Assembly: GCA_013360405.1 (NCBI GenBank)
Contig: JABWBR010000044.1
Location: 24,212 to 88,211 of the forward strand
Length of the DNA: 64,000 bases
Reading direction: 5' to 3'
From: Saprospiraceae bacterium
GTDB lineage: Bacteria > Bacteroidota > Bacteroidia > Chitinophagales > Saprospiraceae
A model generated the notes under the pieces. The model was not told where the DNA came from and searched no databases. It saw only the letters and a list, made by a program, of their open reading frames with translations. Position 1 is the stretch's first letter. Every line of letters starts with the position of its first letter. The position numbers and the translations under genes were made by a program. Below, one piece after another: positions 1 to 10,442 of this stretch.

Positions 1-114
1 ACGTCGGATACCAGAAAAGGCGAATTGGTATGATATATGCGAGCCAACGCTGTGGAATGGCTGTGCAAATATCGTATCTTTGCCGTTCGCTTTGTTACAA
101 TACTTATAAATATC

Positions 115-3100
115 ATGTTCAAGAACATTGCCAATTCTTTTAAAAAGATCTTTGGATCTAAACACGAGCGTGACATTAACACTTACGCGCCCGCTGTAGA
201 TGAGATTCTAGCGCATTATGAATCCTACCAATCGCTGAGCAACGACGAGCTTCGCAATAAAACGCTGGAATTCCGCCGGCGCATTGCCGAACACCTCTCT
301 GCCATAGATGCCGATATTCAGGCTATCATCGAAGAAGCCAATAACCAGGAGGATCTTCACCAAAAAGAAGCGCTTTTTGGCGAAACCGACGAATTGCGCA
401 AAGAACGCGACAAGGAGCTGGAGGTCATTCTGAAAGAATTATTGCCCGAAGCATTCGCCGTGGTCAAAGAAACCGCGCGCCGCTTTTCTGAAAATGAAGA
501 ATTGGTGGTGACCGCCACCGACCACGACCGCGACCTGGCCGCCAAATCGCACAAAAGCTATGTCCGCATTGATGGCGACAAGGCTATTTGGCGCAACCGC
601 TGGGTAGCCGCCGGCGGCGATATCGTCTGGAATATGGTGCACTACGACGTACAGCTTATCGGCGGTATGGTGCTCCACGACGGCAAAATCGCCGAGATGG
701 CCACCGGCGAAGGTAAAACGCTGGTAGCCACCCTGCCCGCCTACCTCAACGGCCTGTCGGGCGAGGGCGTCCACGTGGTAACCGTCAACGATTACCTGGC
801 TCGTCGTGACTCGGAGTGGATAGGCCCCATCTTCGAGTTCCTGATGCTCACCATTGATTGTATAGATAAATACCGCCCCCACTCGGAAGAACGCCGCCGC
901 GCCTATCTCTGTGATATTACTTACGGCACGAATAACGAATTCGGCTTCGACTATCTGCGCGACAATATGGTGCACTCACCCGAAGAAATGGTGCAGCGCA
1001 AACACCACTTTGCGATGGTCGACGAAGTAGACTCGGTACTCATCGACGACGCCCGTACCCCGCTGATTATCTCCGGGCCGGTCGGCCAGGCCAGCGAAGA
1101 CCAGGATTATATCGAACTCAAACCCCACGTAGAACGCCTGATAGCCGCTCAGCGCAAACTGGCCACCGAATACCTGGCCGAAGCCCGCAAACTACTCGGC
1201 GATAACAAAACCGGCTATCAGGAAGGCGAAGCCGGCATGTCTCTGCTGCGCGCCTACCGGGCACTGCCCAAATACCGCCCGCTCATCAAATTCCTCAGCG
1301 AGGATGGTATTAAAGTGATGCTCCAGAAAGCGGAAAACTACTACATGCAGGAGCAGTCCAAAAATATGCACCTCGTAGACGACCCCCTGTTGTTTACTAT
1401 CGATGAGAAAAATCGCAACGTAGAACTCACCGAAAGGGGCGTAGAATATCTGTCGAAAGGCAACGAAGATGCCCGCTTTTTTATCATGCCCGATCTCGCC
1501 GGCGAAATGGTGGAAATCGATAAAGACGAGGCATTAGATAAAGCGCAAAAAGACGAGGCCAAAACCCGCCTCTCGCAGGACTTCACCATTAAGTCGCGGC
1601 GCCTCCACGCCATGAGCCAGTTGCTGAAAGCATATACCCTCTTTGAGGTTGATGAAGAGTACGTGGTTATCGAAGGCCAGGTGAAAATCGTCGACGAGCA
1701 AACGGGGCGTATGATGGAAGGCCGCCGCTATTCCGACGGCTTGCACCAGGCCCTCGAAGCCAAAGAAAATGTAAAGGTGGGCGAGATCACACAAACCTAC
1801 GCTACGGTTACTTTGCAGAATTACTTCCGCATGTACCATAAGCTATGCGGTATGACCGGTACCGCCGAAACGGAAGCCGGCGAATTCTGGACGATCTACA
1901 AACTCGACGTGGTGGTGATCCCCACCAATGTAAATTGCATCAGGGATGATCGCCAGGATTTGGTGTTCAAAACCCAGCGCGAGAAGTTTAACGCCGTCAT
2001 CGACGAAATTGTACAACTCAGCGAGGCCGGCCGGCCTATCCTGGTGGGTACGACTTCGGTAGATATATCCGAAAAATTGAGCCGCATGCTCAAATTGCGC
2101 GGCCTCGACCACAACGTGCTCAATGCCAAGCAACACCAGCGCGAAGCAGAAATCGTAGCCGAAGCAGGCCGCCCCGGCAAAGTAACCATCGCCACCAACA
2201 TGGCAGGCCGCGGTACCGACATCAAACTCTCTCCCGAAGTGCGCAAGGCAGGCGGCCTCGCGATTATAGGCACCGAACGCCACGAATCGCGCCGCGTAGA
2301 CCGCCAGCTCCGCGGCCGCGCAGGCCGCCAGGGCGACCCCGGTACTTCCCAGTTTTATGTGTCGCTCGAAGATAACCTCATGCGACTCTTCCAATCCGAG
2401 CGCATCGCCGGCATCATGGACCGCCTCGGCCACAAAGACGGCGAGGTGATCCAGCATTCGATGGTGACCAAGTCTATCGAACGCGCCCAGAAAAAGGTGG
2501 AAGAAAATAACTTCGGCATACGTAAGCGATTACTCGAATACGACGACGTAATGAACATCCAGCGCGAGGCTATCTACAAAAAACGCAAAAACGCCCTCTC
2601 CGGCGAGCGTTTGTCGGTAGACCTCAACCATATGTTCCAGTCTATTATTGATAGCATAGTCGTTACTAACAAACAATCCGGCGACTACGACGCATTCCGT
2701 CGCGAGTGCCTCAGCATGCTCACCTACGACCCCCAAATTGACGCCGCCGCTTTCCGCGAAGCGCCGAACGCCGATTTGTCAGAGCAACTGATGCAGCAAT
2801 TTCAGGAATACTACCACCGCAAAGGCGAAACTATTGCGAGCATCCTCATGCCGCAGATTCAAGACGTGTTCGCCACCCAGAGCCACCGCTACAAGCGCAT
2901 ACTCATTCCCTATTCCGACGGCCGCTCCAATCCGCTGGTCATTACCGCCGATATTGCCGACGCCGTTAAGACAAAAGGCAAGTCCATTATTCTCGATATC
3001 GAAAAAGCGGTCACGCTGGCTATTATCGATGAAAAATGGAAAGAGCACCTCCGCTCGATGGACGAACTCAAGGACTCGGTACAAGCCGCTTCTTTCGAAC

Positions 3101-3441
3101 AAAAAGACCCCCTCGTAATCTATAAGATGGAGGCGTTTAATTTGTTTGAGCAATTGGTATTCGATATCAACGAGGCGGTGTCAGCCTACCTCACCAAAGG
3201 TATGCTGGTATTGCCCGACGGCAGCCCACTGGAGCAAGCCGCCGAACGCCGCCCCGCCGAAAATACCCGCGTCCGCACCAACCGAAATCCTCAAGAAGAA
3301 GCCCGCGCTGCCGCCGAAGGCGTGAGCCGCGGCCCCCGGCAGGAAACCGTGCGCCGCACCGCCGAAAAGGTAGGCCGCAATGAACCCTGCCCCTGCGGTA
3401 GCGGCAAGAAGTTCAAGCACTGCCACGGCAGGGATCTTTGA
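115..3441 (+). CDS. secA: SecA, preprotein translocase ATPase
   Basis: Motor ATPase that pushes unfolded secretory proteins through SecYEG at the inner membrane. Visible in order: N-terminal helical region, Walker A (ATGEGKTL, about residue 195), the [16 protein letters not shown] nucleotide-binding stretch, preprotein cross-linking region, second RecA lobe with GRGTDIK, the [14 protein letters not shown] arginine-finger region, and a C-terminal zinc motif [15 protein letters not shown] for SecB/ribosome contact. The ATG at 115 ([14 protein letters not shown]) fits the family N-terminus; an upstream in-frame ATG at 37 would add 26 residues with no family resemblance. At 1108 residues it is longer than the roughly 900 of E. 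coli SecA, as is usual in Bacteroidota. It stands alone, and the next gene is convergent. Confidence 0.97.
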   Translation: MFKNIANSFKKIFGSKHERDINTYAPAVDEILAHYESYQSLSNDELRNKTLEFRRRIAEHLSAIDADIQAIIEEANNQEDLHQKEALFGETDELRKERDKELEVILKELLPEAFAVVKETARRFSENEELVVTATDHDRDLAAKSHKSYVRIDGDKAIWRNRWVAAGGDIVWNMVHYDVQLIGGMVLHDGKIAEMATGEGKTLVATLPAYLNGLSGEGVHVVTVNDYLARRDSEWIGPIFEFLMLTIDCIDKYRPHSEERRRAYLCDITYGTNNEFGFDYLRDNMVHSPEEMVQRKHHFAMVDEVDSVLIDDARTPLIISGPVGQASEDQDYIELKPHVERLIAAQRKLATEYLAEARKLLGDNKTGYQEGEAGMSLLRAYRALPKYRPLIKFLSEDGIKVMLQKAENYYMQEQSKNMHLVDDPLLFTIDEKNRNVELTERGVEYLSKGNEDARFFIMPDLAGEMVEIDKDEALDKAQKDEAKTRLSQDFTIKSRRLHAMSQLLKAYTLFEVDEEYVVIEGQVKIVDEQTGRMMEGRRYSDGLHQALEAKENVKVGEITQTYATVTLQNYFRMYHKLCGMTGTAETEAGEFWTIYKLDVVVIPTNVNCIRDDRQDLVFKTQREKFNAVIDEIVQLSEAGRPILVGTTSVDISEKLSRMLKLRGLDHNVLNAKQHQREAEIVAEAGRPGKVTIATNMAGRGTDIKLSPEVRKAGGLAIIGTERHESRRVDRQLRGRAGRQGDPGTSQFYVSLEDNLMRLFQSERIAGIMDRLGHKDGEVIQHSMVTKSIERAQKKVEENNFGIRKRLLEYDDVMNIQREAIYKKRKNALSGERLSVDLNHMFQSIIDSIVVTNKQSGDYDAFRRECLSMLTYDPQIDAAAFREAPNADLSEQLMQQFQEYYHRKGETIASILMPQIQDVFATQSHRYKRILIPYSDGRSNPLVITADIADAVKTKGKSIILDIEKAVTLAIIDEKWKEHLRSMDELKDSVQAASFEQKDPLVIYKMEAFNLFEQLVFDINEAVSAYLTKGMLVLPDGSPLEQAAERRPAENTRVRTNRNPQEEARAAAEGVSRGPRQETVRRTAEKVGRNEPCPCGSGKKFKHCHGRDL

Positions 3442-3788
3442 AACGACGGGGTTGGGAGTGTGAGAGGGAGTGAGTGAGAGCGTGAGAGAGGCAGCGACTT
3501 TACGGCTGTACGATGAACGAGGTGACATCTTCATGAGGCACGAATGAAGGTGTCTTCTCGCTCTCTGTCACTGTGCAATCCAAGCCGCTCGTTGAGCGGA
3601 TGTGCGACCTTGAAACCTTGCGATCTCTGCCGCTCATTGAAGCGAAGTTGGAATAAAAATTCCCAGGCCTGCCGCCAATCCTTTCCATCCTTCCGCATCC
3701 CCCAAATCCTGATTCAAAAATTCCCGGGTGACCGGCGATGTTCGTTTCGACTCCGCTCAACGAACGACGGAGACGGGTATAAAACAAA
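3442..3788. other. Intergenic spacer with degenerate repeats
   Basis: No convincing gene. It holds a duplicated GAACGAGGTGACATC / GAATGAAGGTGTC element (about 3510-3560), related to sequence at about 42385-42480, and a TTTCGACTCCGCTCAACGAA stretch near 3748. Short open frames here are low in complexity and match no family known to me. Confidence 0.5.
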
Positions 3789-3904
3789 GCCGTCACCCCC
3801 GCGGATTTTTCCGAGGCCGTCACCCCCCAAGACCCTCCTAAGCCGTCACCACCCCGGATTTTCCTGAGCCGTCACCCCCAAGGACGTTCCCCCGCCGTCA
3901 CCCC
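3789..3904. repeat. Tandem array of GCCGTCACCCC, five copies at 26-27 bp
   Basis: GCCGTCACCCC (one copy GCCGTCACCA) begins at 3789, 3816, 3842, 3868 and 3894, a period of 27, 26, 26 and 26 bp. Between the fixed 10-11 bp blocks the filler is purine/pyrimidine skewed but not conserved. The last copy contains the stop codon (TGA, 3898-3900 read on the minus strand) of the convergent transporter gene. There is no hairpin with a T run, so it is not a classic terminator. Confidence 0.8.
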
Positions 3905-5538
3905 AAATTACTAAGTATCTGCCACAGCAACTGCACAAACAAAATCTTGCCGATCAACAGCAGCGGATATGTAAGCGCATAACCGAAAGTGGGCATCTTA
4001 TTGCCTGCTTTTTCGTTGGCGAAACTCAGGTTGGCAGGGTGGTGCGCCAACATGCCGGTGAGCAATACAAACGGGATGCGGAAAAATCGATAACCGATAA
4101 ACATAGCCAGCATGGCGCTGACCAGGCTCACTACCGCTCCACTGAGCAGGAGTAACGGTCCCACACTGCTATTCATGGTACTTACAAACGTGTGCCCCGA
4201 ATTAATGCCGATAGCAGCCAGCATGAGCATGAGCCCTATCTGGCGAAGCGTAAGGTTGGCAGAGTAGGGAAGCGTCCACACAATGGGGCCGCTGCGCCGC
4301 AAAGCCGACAGTACGAGCCCCGCTACCAGCGGCCCCCCGGCAAACCCCAGGCTAAACGTGATTCCTATGGGCAGGTCGAAATTGATAGACCCCAGCATAA
4401 TACCCAGACCCATACCCAGGCCAAACGACAAAAGGTCGATCTGACTCAGCGAATCGTATGAATCGCCGAAGATTTTTTGCAGTTTGGGCATATCGCCACG
4501 CCTGGCCAACACCCGCACCCGGTCGCCCAATTCCAGTACCGTATTGCGGGTAACCAGCATATCTATGTCGCCGCGGCGCACCCGGGTGATCAGCGCCTCG
4601 TAGTCTTCTTCGATATCGAGCGTACTCACGGGCTGGCCGGCGATGCGTGGGTTGGATACGAACATGCGCCGAACGTCGAACACCGCCCGGTCGTCGGCCA
4701 GTTGATGTTCGCTCGGTTTGCCGATCATAGCGGCCACCCGCTGCACTTCTTCGTCGTCGCCGATGATGCTCACTTTGTCGCCCACGGCAAAACGCGTTTC
4801 GAGGTGGCAAATGCCCAACTCCTCGCCGTGCTGGTGCCGCGCAAACATGACGCCCCAGCCATGCTGCTGCCGAAGGGTGCGCAGCGGAATATCCGTAATG
4901 CCGGGATTTTCTATGTCGAAGGTTAAATTGACGATGTTTTGCTCTATGGGGTATTCGCTTTTCAGCGATTGTACTTCTTTTTTCATATCTACCCGTAGCC
5001 ACCTGCGCATGAGGAGCAAAGCCACCATCGTACCCAATACGCCCATCGGATAGGAGATCGAATAACCTACTACCGCATTTTGCGATTGTACATCGGCACT
5101 GTCGGCGCCTTGTTTTTGAATGGCATCGAGCAATCCCGCCAGGGCAGGGGTATTCGTGGTAACCCCCGAAAGCAATCCCGCCGATGCCGAAGCGTCAAAC
5201 TGAAACAACATGTGAAAAACTGCTGTAACGATAGACAAGATAGCCAATGCCACCAGGGCAAAACCCACGTTCTGGGCGCCCCGCTTTTGCATGGAACCAA
5301 AAAACGAAGGACCGCTGCTCAAGCCAATGCTATATACAAAAACAGCGAGGCCAAGTAGGGTAATTATTTTGGGAATTTGTATGTCGGGCCTGATGGCGCC
5401 TGCCGCCAATCCCACAAATAATACGGCGGCAACCCCCATCCCGCTACCCCTGTATTTGATATTGCCCAGCCAGGAACCCAGGGCCGCTACAATAAAAAGG
5501 TATAATAACGCGATTTCCGCGCCGGCATCATGTTGCAT
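3898..5538 (-). CDS. AspT/YidE-family transporter with two TrkA_C domains
   Basis: Inner-membrane protein of the aspartate:alanine exchanger superfamily (YidE/YbjL/AspT type). The 546 residues show the family plan: about five hydrophobic segments, a central cytoplasmic pair of RCK_C/TrkA_C domains (about residues 205-375, with the signatures VGDKVSIIGDDEEV and LGDRVRVLARRGDM), then five or six more membrane segments rich in Gly and Ala. The repeated GLSSGPSFF / GINSGHTF motifs sit at equivalent places in the two halves. The substrate cannot be read from sequence; a dicarboxylate or amino acid is a guess from family members. It is transcribed divergently from the AI-2E family gene, with a perfect inverted repeat between them. 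Confidence 0.85.
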   Translation of the reverse strand: MQHDAGAEIALLYLFIVAALGSWLGNIKYRGSGMGVAAVLFVGLAAGAIRPDIQIPKIITLLGLAVFVYSIGLSSGPSFFGSMQKRGAQNVGFALVALAILSIVTAVFHMLFQFDASASAGLLSGVTTNTPALAGLLDAIQKQGADSADVQSQNAVVGYSISYPMGVLGTMVALLLMRRWLRVDMKKEVQSLKSEYPIEQNIVNLTFDIENPGITDIPLRTLRQQHGWGVMFARHQHGEELGICHLETRFAVGDKVSIIGDDEEVQRVAAMIGKPSEHQLADDRAVFDVRRMFVSNPRIAGQPVSTLDIEEDYEALITRVRRGDIDMLVTRNTVLELGDRVRVLARRGDMPKLQKIFGDSYDSLSQIDLLSFGLGMGLGIMLGSINFDLPIGITFSLGFAGGPLVAGLVLSALRRSGPIVWTLPYSANLTLRQIGLMLMLAAIGINSGHTFVSTMNSSVGPLLLLSGAVVSLVSAMLAMFIGYRFFRIPFVLLTGMLAHHPANLSFANEKAGNKMPTFGYALTYPLLLIGKILFVQLLWQILSNLG

Positions 5539-5621
5539 GCTACTTCGGGTTTGTGTGATGCGATGTTACAAAAAATTGAGGAAATTAGATATGACAGTCA
5601 AAATACCGTCTTTTTTTTGTA

Positions 5622-5641
5622 AATTGTCCTATCTGACAATT
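5622..5641. promoter_or_regulatory. Inverted repeat, possible operator
   Basis: AATTGTC-CTATCT-GACAATT is a perfect 7-bp inverted repeat ending 11 bp before the ATG of the AI-2E family gene and lying in the only spacer shared with the divergent transporter gene. It follows a run of eight T. The size and position suit a dimeric regulator, but no regulator gene is nearby. Confidence 0.35.
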
Positions 5642-5652
5642 ACCTAATACAC

Positions 5653-6717
5653 ATGGATAACGTTTCTTTCCGATACCTGAAATTTTATACAAACGTATTG
5701 CTTTTTACCGTACTGGCTTTCTTTATACTCTATCAGGGCAGAATTTTGTTTATTCCCCTGAGCTTTGCCGTACTCATCAGTTTTATTTTATATCCCATAT
5801 GTAAAATACTGGAAAAATATACTGGAAGGGTGGTCTCCATTGCCGTGGGACTGCTACTGCTGGGTGTTTTCGGATTTATTTTGTTTGAAATACTGGCCAA
5901 CAGCATCTCGCTGGTGCAGGAAAAGTTCGTAGTCTCAAAAGACAAAATTGTCGCATTAGGCGATGTCATCATTCAATACCTCGACAACCTGTTTTTAATT
6001 ACTAACGAACAACGCCAGGCGCTGGTGCAACAATTATACGATCAGGTATTGCAGGGTATCTTTCCCCTCCTTTCCCGCACTATTTTTGCTTCTGCCGGCA
6101 CACTTACTTTTCTTTTGATCATCCCCATATTCGTCACCCTCATCTTGTATTACCGGGAAATTCTTGTGGCGTTCGCACTGTCGGCAGTGCCTGAATCACA
6201 AGTAGCGCATATCAAAACCGCCTTACACGAGCTGACCACTACTTATTTCAGGTTTGCCAAAGGCATGGCGCTAGTGTATGCCATCGTAGGTACCTTAAAT
6301 AGTATTGGCTTTTTACTCATCGGATTGCCCCACGCCGTTTATTTCGGCATGCTGGCCGCCATACTTACGTTTTTTCCGTACGTCGGCATCATGATCGGTG
6401 GCAGCGCTGCTATCATGGTAGCCTGGACGACCTACGACTCCATCTGGTATCCCTTGGGCGTCATTGCCATTCTCGGCGTGGTACAATACCTCGAAGCCAA
6501 CGTGATCTTCCCCTATACGGTGGGTAAACAACTGAAAATAAACCCTTTTGCCACTTTTGTGGTTGTTATCGTCGGCGGAATTGTGTGGGGAGCGGCGGGC
6601 ATTATCCTGTTTATCCCCTTCGCGGCTATCCTGAAGATCCTTGCCGACCAAATCGATGATTTACGGCCCCTGGCCATTTTACTTGGCGATGAGGATTTCC
6701 GCGATAAAAACGCCTAA
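5653..6717 (+). CDS. AI-2E family (PerM/YdiK-like) permease
   Basis: Polytopic inner-membrane protein of 354 residues. The pattern is typical of the AI-2E exporter family (TqsA, PerM, YdiK): two N-terminal hydrophobic helices, a third helix, a soluble stretch of about 90 residues ([20 protein letters not shown] onward), and five C-terminal helices carrying the family block [20 protein letters not shown] and the end block [13 protein letters not shown]. Despite the family name, most members have no proven link to autoinducer-2; some are Na+/H+ antiporters. lepA follows 56 bp downstream but has its own promoter-like sequence. Confidence 0.88.
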   Translation: MDNVSFRYLKFYTNVLLFTVLAFFILYQGRILFIPLSFAVLISFILYPICKILEKYTGRVVSIAVGLLLLGVFGFILFEILANSISLVQEKFVVSKDKIVALGDVIIQYLDNLFLITNEQRQALVQQLYDQVLQGIFPLLSRTIFASAGTLTFLLIIPIFVTLILYYREILVAFALSAVPESQVAHIKTALHELTTTYFRFAKGMALVYAIVGTLNSIGFLLIGLPHAVYFGMLAAILTFFPYVGIMIGGSAAIMVAWTTYDSIWYPLGVIAILGVVQYLEANVIFPYTVGKQLKINPFATFVVVIVGGIVWGAAGIILFIPFAAILKILADQIDDLRPLAILLGDEDFRDKNA

Positions 6718-6718
6718 A

Positions 6719-6755
6719 TTCCGAATTCCGAAATCCGAATTCCGAAATCCGAAAA
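6719..6755. repeat. TCCGAAA heptamer-type repeat
   Basis: About five alternating copies of CCGAATT and CCGAAAT between the permease and lepA. The same unit in the opposite orientation (TTTCGGA) forms the longer array at 18317-18426. Confidence 0.75.
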
Positions 6756-6760
6756 AGCAG

Positions 6761-6768
6761 TATATTTG
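6761..6768 (+). promoter_or_regulatory. lepA promoter -7 element TATATTTG
   Basis: TATATTTG matches the Bacteroidota -7 consensus TAnnTTTG and stands exactly 5 nt before the lepA ATG at 6774. Initiation at the usual distance would begin the transcript at or almost at the start codon, so the mRNA may be leaderless. The 13 bp upstream are simple repeat and no clear -33 TTG is visible. Confidence 0.5.
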
Positions 6769-6773
6769 CGCCC

Positions 6774-8564
6774 ATGAAAAATATAAGGAACTTTTGCGTC
6801 ATTGCACATATCGACCACGGCAAAAGCACTTTGTCGGATCGCCTGTTGGAATACACCAAGACGATTTCTGCCCGCGATATGAAAGAACAGACGCTCGATG
6901 ACATGGACCTGGAGCGCGAACGCGGTATTACGATTAAAAGCCACGCAATCCAGATGAAGTATGTTCATGCCGATGGCCAGGTCTATACCTTTAATATGAT
7001 TGATACGCCGGGCCACGTAGATTTCTCTTACGAAGTTTCGCGTTCAATAGCCGCTTGCGAAGGCGCACTGTTACTGGTCGACGCTTCGCAAGGTATTCAG
7101 GCTCAAACGATTTCCAACCTGTATCTTGCCATCGAACACGACCTCGAGATTATCCCCATCGTCAATAAAATCGACATGGAAAGCGCGATGGTTGACGAGG
7201 TTTCCGACCAGATCATTGACCTCATCGGCTGCAAACGCGAGGAGATTATCCTGGCTAGCGGCCGTACAGGAAAAGGGGTGCCCGATCTGCTCGATGCCAT
7301 CGTTAACCGCATACCGGCGCCCAAAGGCGATCCCGAGGCTCCGCTGCAAGCCCTCATTTTCGACTCTATTTTCAACTCTTTCCGCGGGGTCATCGCCAGT
7401 ATCCGTATTATGAACGGTACCTTGCGCCAGGGCGATAGGGTCAGGTTTATGAATACCGGGAAAGAATATTCTGCCGATGAAGTAGGTATACTGCAACTCT
7501 CTAACGTGCCCAAAACTGAGTTGTTGACTGGCGATGTGGGCTATGTGATTACCGGTATCAAAATTTCGAAAGAAATTAAAGTGGGCGATACGATTACCAA
7601 AGTGGAAAATCCAAGCCCCGAAGCTATCAAAGGTTTCGAAGACGTAAAACCTATGGTGTTCGCCGGTATTTTCCCCCTCGACAACGACGACTTCGAGGAT
7701 TTGCGCGACAGCCTCGAAAAACTTCAGCTCAACGACGCTTCGCTTGTTTTTGAGCCCGAATCGTCGGCCGCCCTCGGCTTCGGCTTCCGCTGCGGTTTTC
7801 TGGGCATGCTCCACCTCGAAATCGTACAAGAACGCCTGGCCCGCGAATTCAACCAGGATGTAATTACTACGATCCCCAACGTGTCGTATATTGCTTATAC
7901 CAAACGCGGCGAACAACTTACCGTGCGCAATCCGGCTGACTTGCCCGACCCCACGGTGCTCGACTATGTGGAAGAACCCTACATCCAGGCGCAGGTGATC
8001 ACCAAACCCGAATATATCGGCTCCATCATGACGCTGTGTATGGAAAAAAGAGGCCTGCTCGCCAAGCAACACTACCTCACTGAAAATCGCGTGGAACTGC
8101 TCTTTGAGATACCCCTCGCCGAAATTGTATTCGATTTCTACGACCGCCTCAAGTCTATTTCTCGCGGATACGCCTCTTTTGACTATTCGCCCATCGGCTA
8201 CCGCCAGTCTGAACTCGTACGCCTCGACATCAAGCTAAACGCAGAAAATGTCGACGCGCTTTCAGCACTCGTTCATCGCGATAAAGCCGAACCATTTGGC
8301 CGAAAGATTTGCAAGAAATTGAAAGATTTGCTGCCTCGTCAGCAATTTGTTATAGCCATCCAGGCCGCCATCGGCGCTAAAATTATCGCCCGCGAAACAA
8401 TCTCCGCTATGCGCAAGGATGTTACCGCAAAATGTTATGGCGGCGATATTAGCCGTAAACGCAAACTACTGGAAAAGCAAAAGGAAGGTAAAAAGCGTAT
8501 GCGCCAATTCGGCAAGATCGAAGTGCCCCAAAAGGCATTCCTCGATGTGCTCAAACTCGATTAG
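6774..8564 (+). CDS. lepA: LepA, elongation factor 4
   Basis: Ribosome-binding GTPase that acts on stalled or mistranslocated ribosomes. The 596 residues match the family length of about 600. Visible: G1 AHIDHGKST (residue 11 on), switch region [11 protein letters not shown]3 [16 protein letters not shown]4 NKIDME, G5 ASGRTGKG, the LepA-specific C-terminal domain with [13 protein letters not shown], and the conserved basic end [20 protein letters not shown]. The start is fixed by [19 protein letters not shown] strong hairpin terminator follows at once. Confidence 0.97.
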   Translation: MKNIRNFCVIAHIDHGKSTLSDRLLEYTKTISARDMKEQTLDDMDLERERGITIKSHAIQMKYVHADGQVYTFNMIDTPGHVDFSYEVSRSIAACEGALLLVDASQGIQAQTISNLYLAIEHDLEIIPIVNKIDMESAMVDEVSDQIIDLIGCKREEIILASGRTGKGVPDLLDAIVNRIPAPKGDPEAPLQALIFDSIFNSFRGVIASIRIMNGTLRQGDRVRFMNTGKEYSADEVGILQLSNVPKTELLTGDVGYVITGIKISKEIKVGDTITKVENPSPEAIKGFEDVKPMVFAGIFPLDNDDFEDLRDSLEKLQLNDASLVFEPESSAALGFGFRCGFLGMLHLEIVQERLAREFNQDVITTIPNVSYIAYTKRGEQLTVRNPADLPDPTVLDYVEEPYIQAQVITKPEYIGSIMTLCMEKRGLLAKQHYLTENRVELLFEIPLAEIVFDFYDRLKSISRGYASFDYSPIGYRQSELVRLDIKLNAENVDALSALVHRDKAEPFGRKICKKLKDLLPRQQFVIAIQAAIGAKIIARETISAMRKDVTAKCYGGDISRKRKLLEKQKEGKKRMRQFGKIEVPQKAFLDVLKLD

Positions 8565-8620
8565 CAGCCGCTACCGGTCTGACGGCTTGAAGCCGTCTGA
8601 CCGGTAGCGGCTGGTTTTTC
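8565..8620 (+). terminator. lepA terminator on a long REP-like palindrome
   Basis: Arms of 24 nt (8565-8588 and 8590-8613, only the A at 8589 falling between them) pair with a single T-T mismatch and are followed by GGTTTTTC. Each arm contains the smaller unit ACCGGTCnGAC. The same unit occurs as an inverted pair in the terminator region at 45490-45525, which points to a dispersed palindromic element reused as a terminator. Confidence 0.75.
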
Positions 8621-8877
8621 GTTTTGTTTTGAAAAAGTGCAAATAAACAACCTGCCGGCAGCTTGTTATAAGCAGACAACCAAACATACTTCCCCGCTCC
8701 AATTTACGCTTGGATCAGGACATGTAATCATGAAAAACTATGTTCAAGGGATAAAATAAGTAGACTGTTGGAAATTGTTTTTGGGACCCCATGAAGGGAC
8801 TGCATTTTCACCGGAGAGTGGGGATGCGCCTGTGGCGCAGGGGTCAGAGTAGATAGGTGTGCGGCTTTCGCCGCTAA
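8621..8877. other. Intergenic region with mini-palindromes
   Basis: No gene recognised. It holds short GC hairpins: CTGCCGGCAG (about 8652), TGCGCC-TGT-GGCGCA (about 8825) and GCGGC-TTTC-GCCGC (about 8862). The last lies just beyond the stop of the small minus-strand gene and may help end its transcript. Confidence 0.4.
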
Positions 8878-8982
8878 TCAATAAAACCTCCTGCTGCGCG
8901 CAGGTTGCATACCGGAAAGTAGAATCAACCCTCCGCCGACGATAAAGGCGCCCATAGCGATGTAGAGAATTAACATAGCCAT
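8878..8982 (-). CDS. Putative 34-residue small membrane protein
   Basis: A short frame starting with ATG at 8982 reads MAMLILYIAMGAFIVGGG and goes on as LILLSGMQPARSRRFY before a TGA. It has one hydrophobic helix of about 23 residues with a glycine patch, then a basic tail (RSRR), which fits positive-inside insertion with the tail in the cytosol. There is no Shine-Dalgarno sequence, as usual in this phylum. The tail is encoded partly by a CCTGC-TGCGC-GCAGG palindrome, so the reading could be fortuitous. I do not know a family for it. Confidence 0.4.
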   Translation of the reverse strand: MAMLILYIAMGAFIVGGGLILLSGMQPARSRRFY

Positions 8983-9317
8983 AAAATTTAGATAGTTAAG
9001 GAAATTGGAATCAAAAAGCGTATGTTCACGAGGGCACCGCTAAAATGAGAATTTTTTTGAAAAGAATACTAATTTACGGCATTATTTTTATTTCAATATT
9101 TTTTCCATATCTCAATATCCGGTCACAAACTCGATTTCATATGCGTAAAGCAAACGGCAAAGAAGGGAAAACCGGATAAATGATCCCCCGTTTTGTCGGG
9201 CAACCGATGAAAAATAAGCAAATTCAGTTGGTCAACTTGACTTTAACATTTAACTTGGCATGCATATCTTATAAAAGGCCTTACTTTTAAGGCCTCTACT
9301 TTAAATCAACGACACCT
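8983..9317. other. Upstream region of the PorP/SprF gene
   Basis: AT-rich, with no gene seen. A perfect hairpin AGGCCTTA-CTTT-TAAGGCCT (9276-9295) lies 22 bp before the PorP/SprF start, in the probable 5' untranslated region. No exact TAnnTTTG element was found close to the start codon. Confidence 0.4.
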
Positions 9318-10370
9318 ATGAAGCTTAAACATCTACTTCTGCTAACTGTATTTCTTGCAATTGAAACACTACATGCCCAGGATTTACACTTCTCTTTGTT
9401 TAATATGTCGCCGCTTTCACTCAACCCGGCTCAGACCGGCGCATTCGAAGGTACGGCGCGCATCGGAGGTATCTATCGCGACCAATGGGGATTGGGTTTT
9501 TTGAAAAACCAATTTACCACGCCGGCTATCTATATCGATGCGCCCATTATCCGCGGCTTTCGCCAAACAGATTGGGTGGGCGTCGGGTTTTTGCTGGTAC
9601 AGGATGAAGCGGGCAGCGCCCGTCTCCAAACTAACGTCAGCGCTCTATCGGCTTCTTATCACCTGGCCCTTAATAAAAAAGGAACCAGCGTGCTCACCTT
9701 GGGTATCCAGGGAGGAAGTACCCAGCGTAAGGCCAACCTGAAAGGAACCGCGCAAGGAGCCAATGAAGACATTACTTTCGAAGAAGAAATCCCCGTTGAA
9801 TTGGGCGGCGGAGGCCTAGCCCAAGGTAGTAGCATGGACCGCACAGGCGATCGTACCACGAGCTTCGTCGATTTCGCCGTTGGGCTAATGCTTCGCACAC
9901 AGGTCGCCGATAATACACCTCTTGAAGTAGGCATCACCGCAGGCCACGTCAATACGCCTCAGTATGCCCTGGCCAGCGCCGGCGGTACCGATGGCCTCAA
10001 ACGCCCCATGCGCCTCAGCGCCCACGGTCGCGTAGAATTGCCCGTAAACGAAAAATGGAGCGTTACGCCTACGTTCTTATGGCAAAATACCGCCAAAACA
10101 AACGAAATAGCCCTCCAGGGCTGGGCTAACTACAAGCTCAATACCGATTTTACCCTCAAAGGCGGTCTCGGCTATCGCGTAAACGACGCCGGCAAAGTAT
10201 TACTCGGCGCCGACTGGAAAGACCTTCGCGTAGCATTGGCCTACGACCTCAACCTGAGCTCGAACCCGGCAGAAGTTTATCAGGGAGGCTTCGAAATAGC
10301 TGCCTGGTATATCCTCAAGATTTTCAAAAAGCCGACGCTGAAACCGGCAATCCTTTGTCCAAGATTTTAA
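9318..10370 (+). CDS. PorP/SprF family type IX secretion membrane protein
   Basis: Outer-membrane beta-barrel protein of the PorP/SprF family, which supports secretion or surface anchoring of proteins sent through the type IX system. Signal peptide MKLKHLLLLTVFLAIETLHAQ, then the family opening DLHFSLFNMSPLSLNPAQTG and IGGIYRDQWG. The remaining 350-residue length is alternating amphipathic strands ending in a conserved-looking GGFEIAAWYIL block. It lies 72 bp upstream of a TPR/propeller/OmpA protein, the usual PorP-PorE type pairing, in which the barrel is thought to tie the secretion machinery to the peptidoglycan-binding partner. Confidence 0.88.
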   Translation: MKLKHLLLLTVFLAIETLHAQDLHFSLFNMSPLSLNPAQTGAFEGTARIGGIYRDQWGLGFLKNQFTTPAIYIDAPIIRGFRQTDWVGVGFLLVQDEAGSARLQTNVSALSASYHLALNKKGTSVLTLGIQGGSTQRKANLKGTAQGANEDITFEEEIPVELGGGGLAQGSSMDRTGDRTTSFVDFAVGLMLRTQVADNTPLEVGITAGHVNTPQYALASAGGTDGLKRPMRLSAHGRVELPVNEKWSVTPTFLWQNTAKTNEIALQGWANYKLNTDFTLKGGLGYRVNDAGKVLLGADWKDLRVALAYDLNLSSNPAEVYQGGFEIAAWYILKIFKKPTLKPAILCPRF

Positions 10371-10442
10371 CTTATTCTTAAGCAACATTTTACCTCTAAA
10401 TTGCTTTAAAAAGCAGGAAACACTACCAACAAAATGCGTGAT

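Noticed and set aside
37..114. Upstream ATG for secA
   Set aside because: The extra 26 residues do not match the SecA N-terminus; the ATG at 115 does.
439..975. Long antisense frames inside secA, lepA and the OmpA-family gene
   Set aside because: They are shadows produced by codon bias of the sense genes.
3544..3867. Plus-strand 107-residue frame
   Set aside because: Low complexity, overlaps the repeat array, no family or promoter.
3789..3904. CRISPR-like regular spacing
   Set aside because: Repeat block is only 10-11 bp with a 26-bp period, far shorter than CRISPR repeats and spacers, and no cas genes are present.
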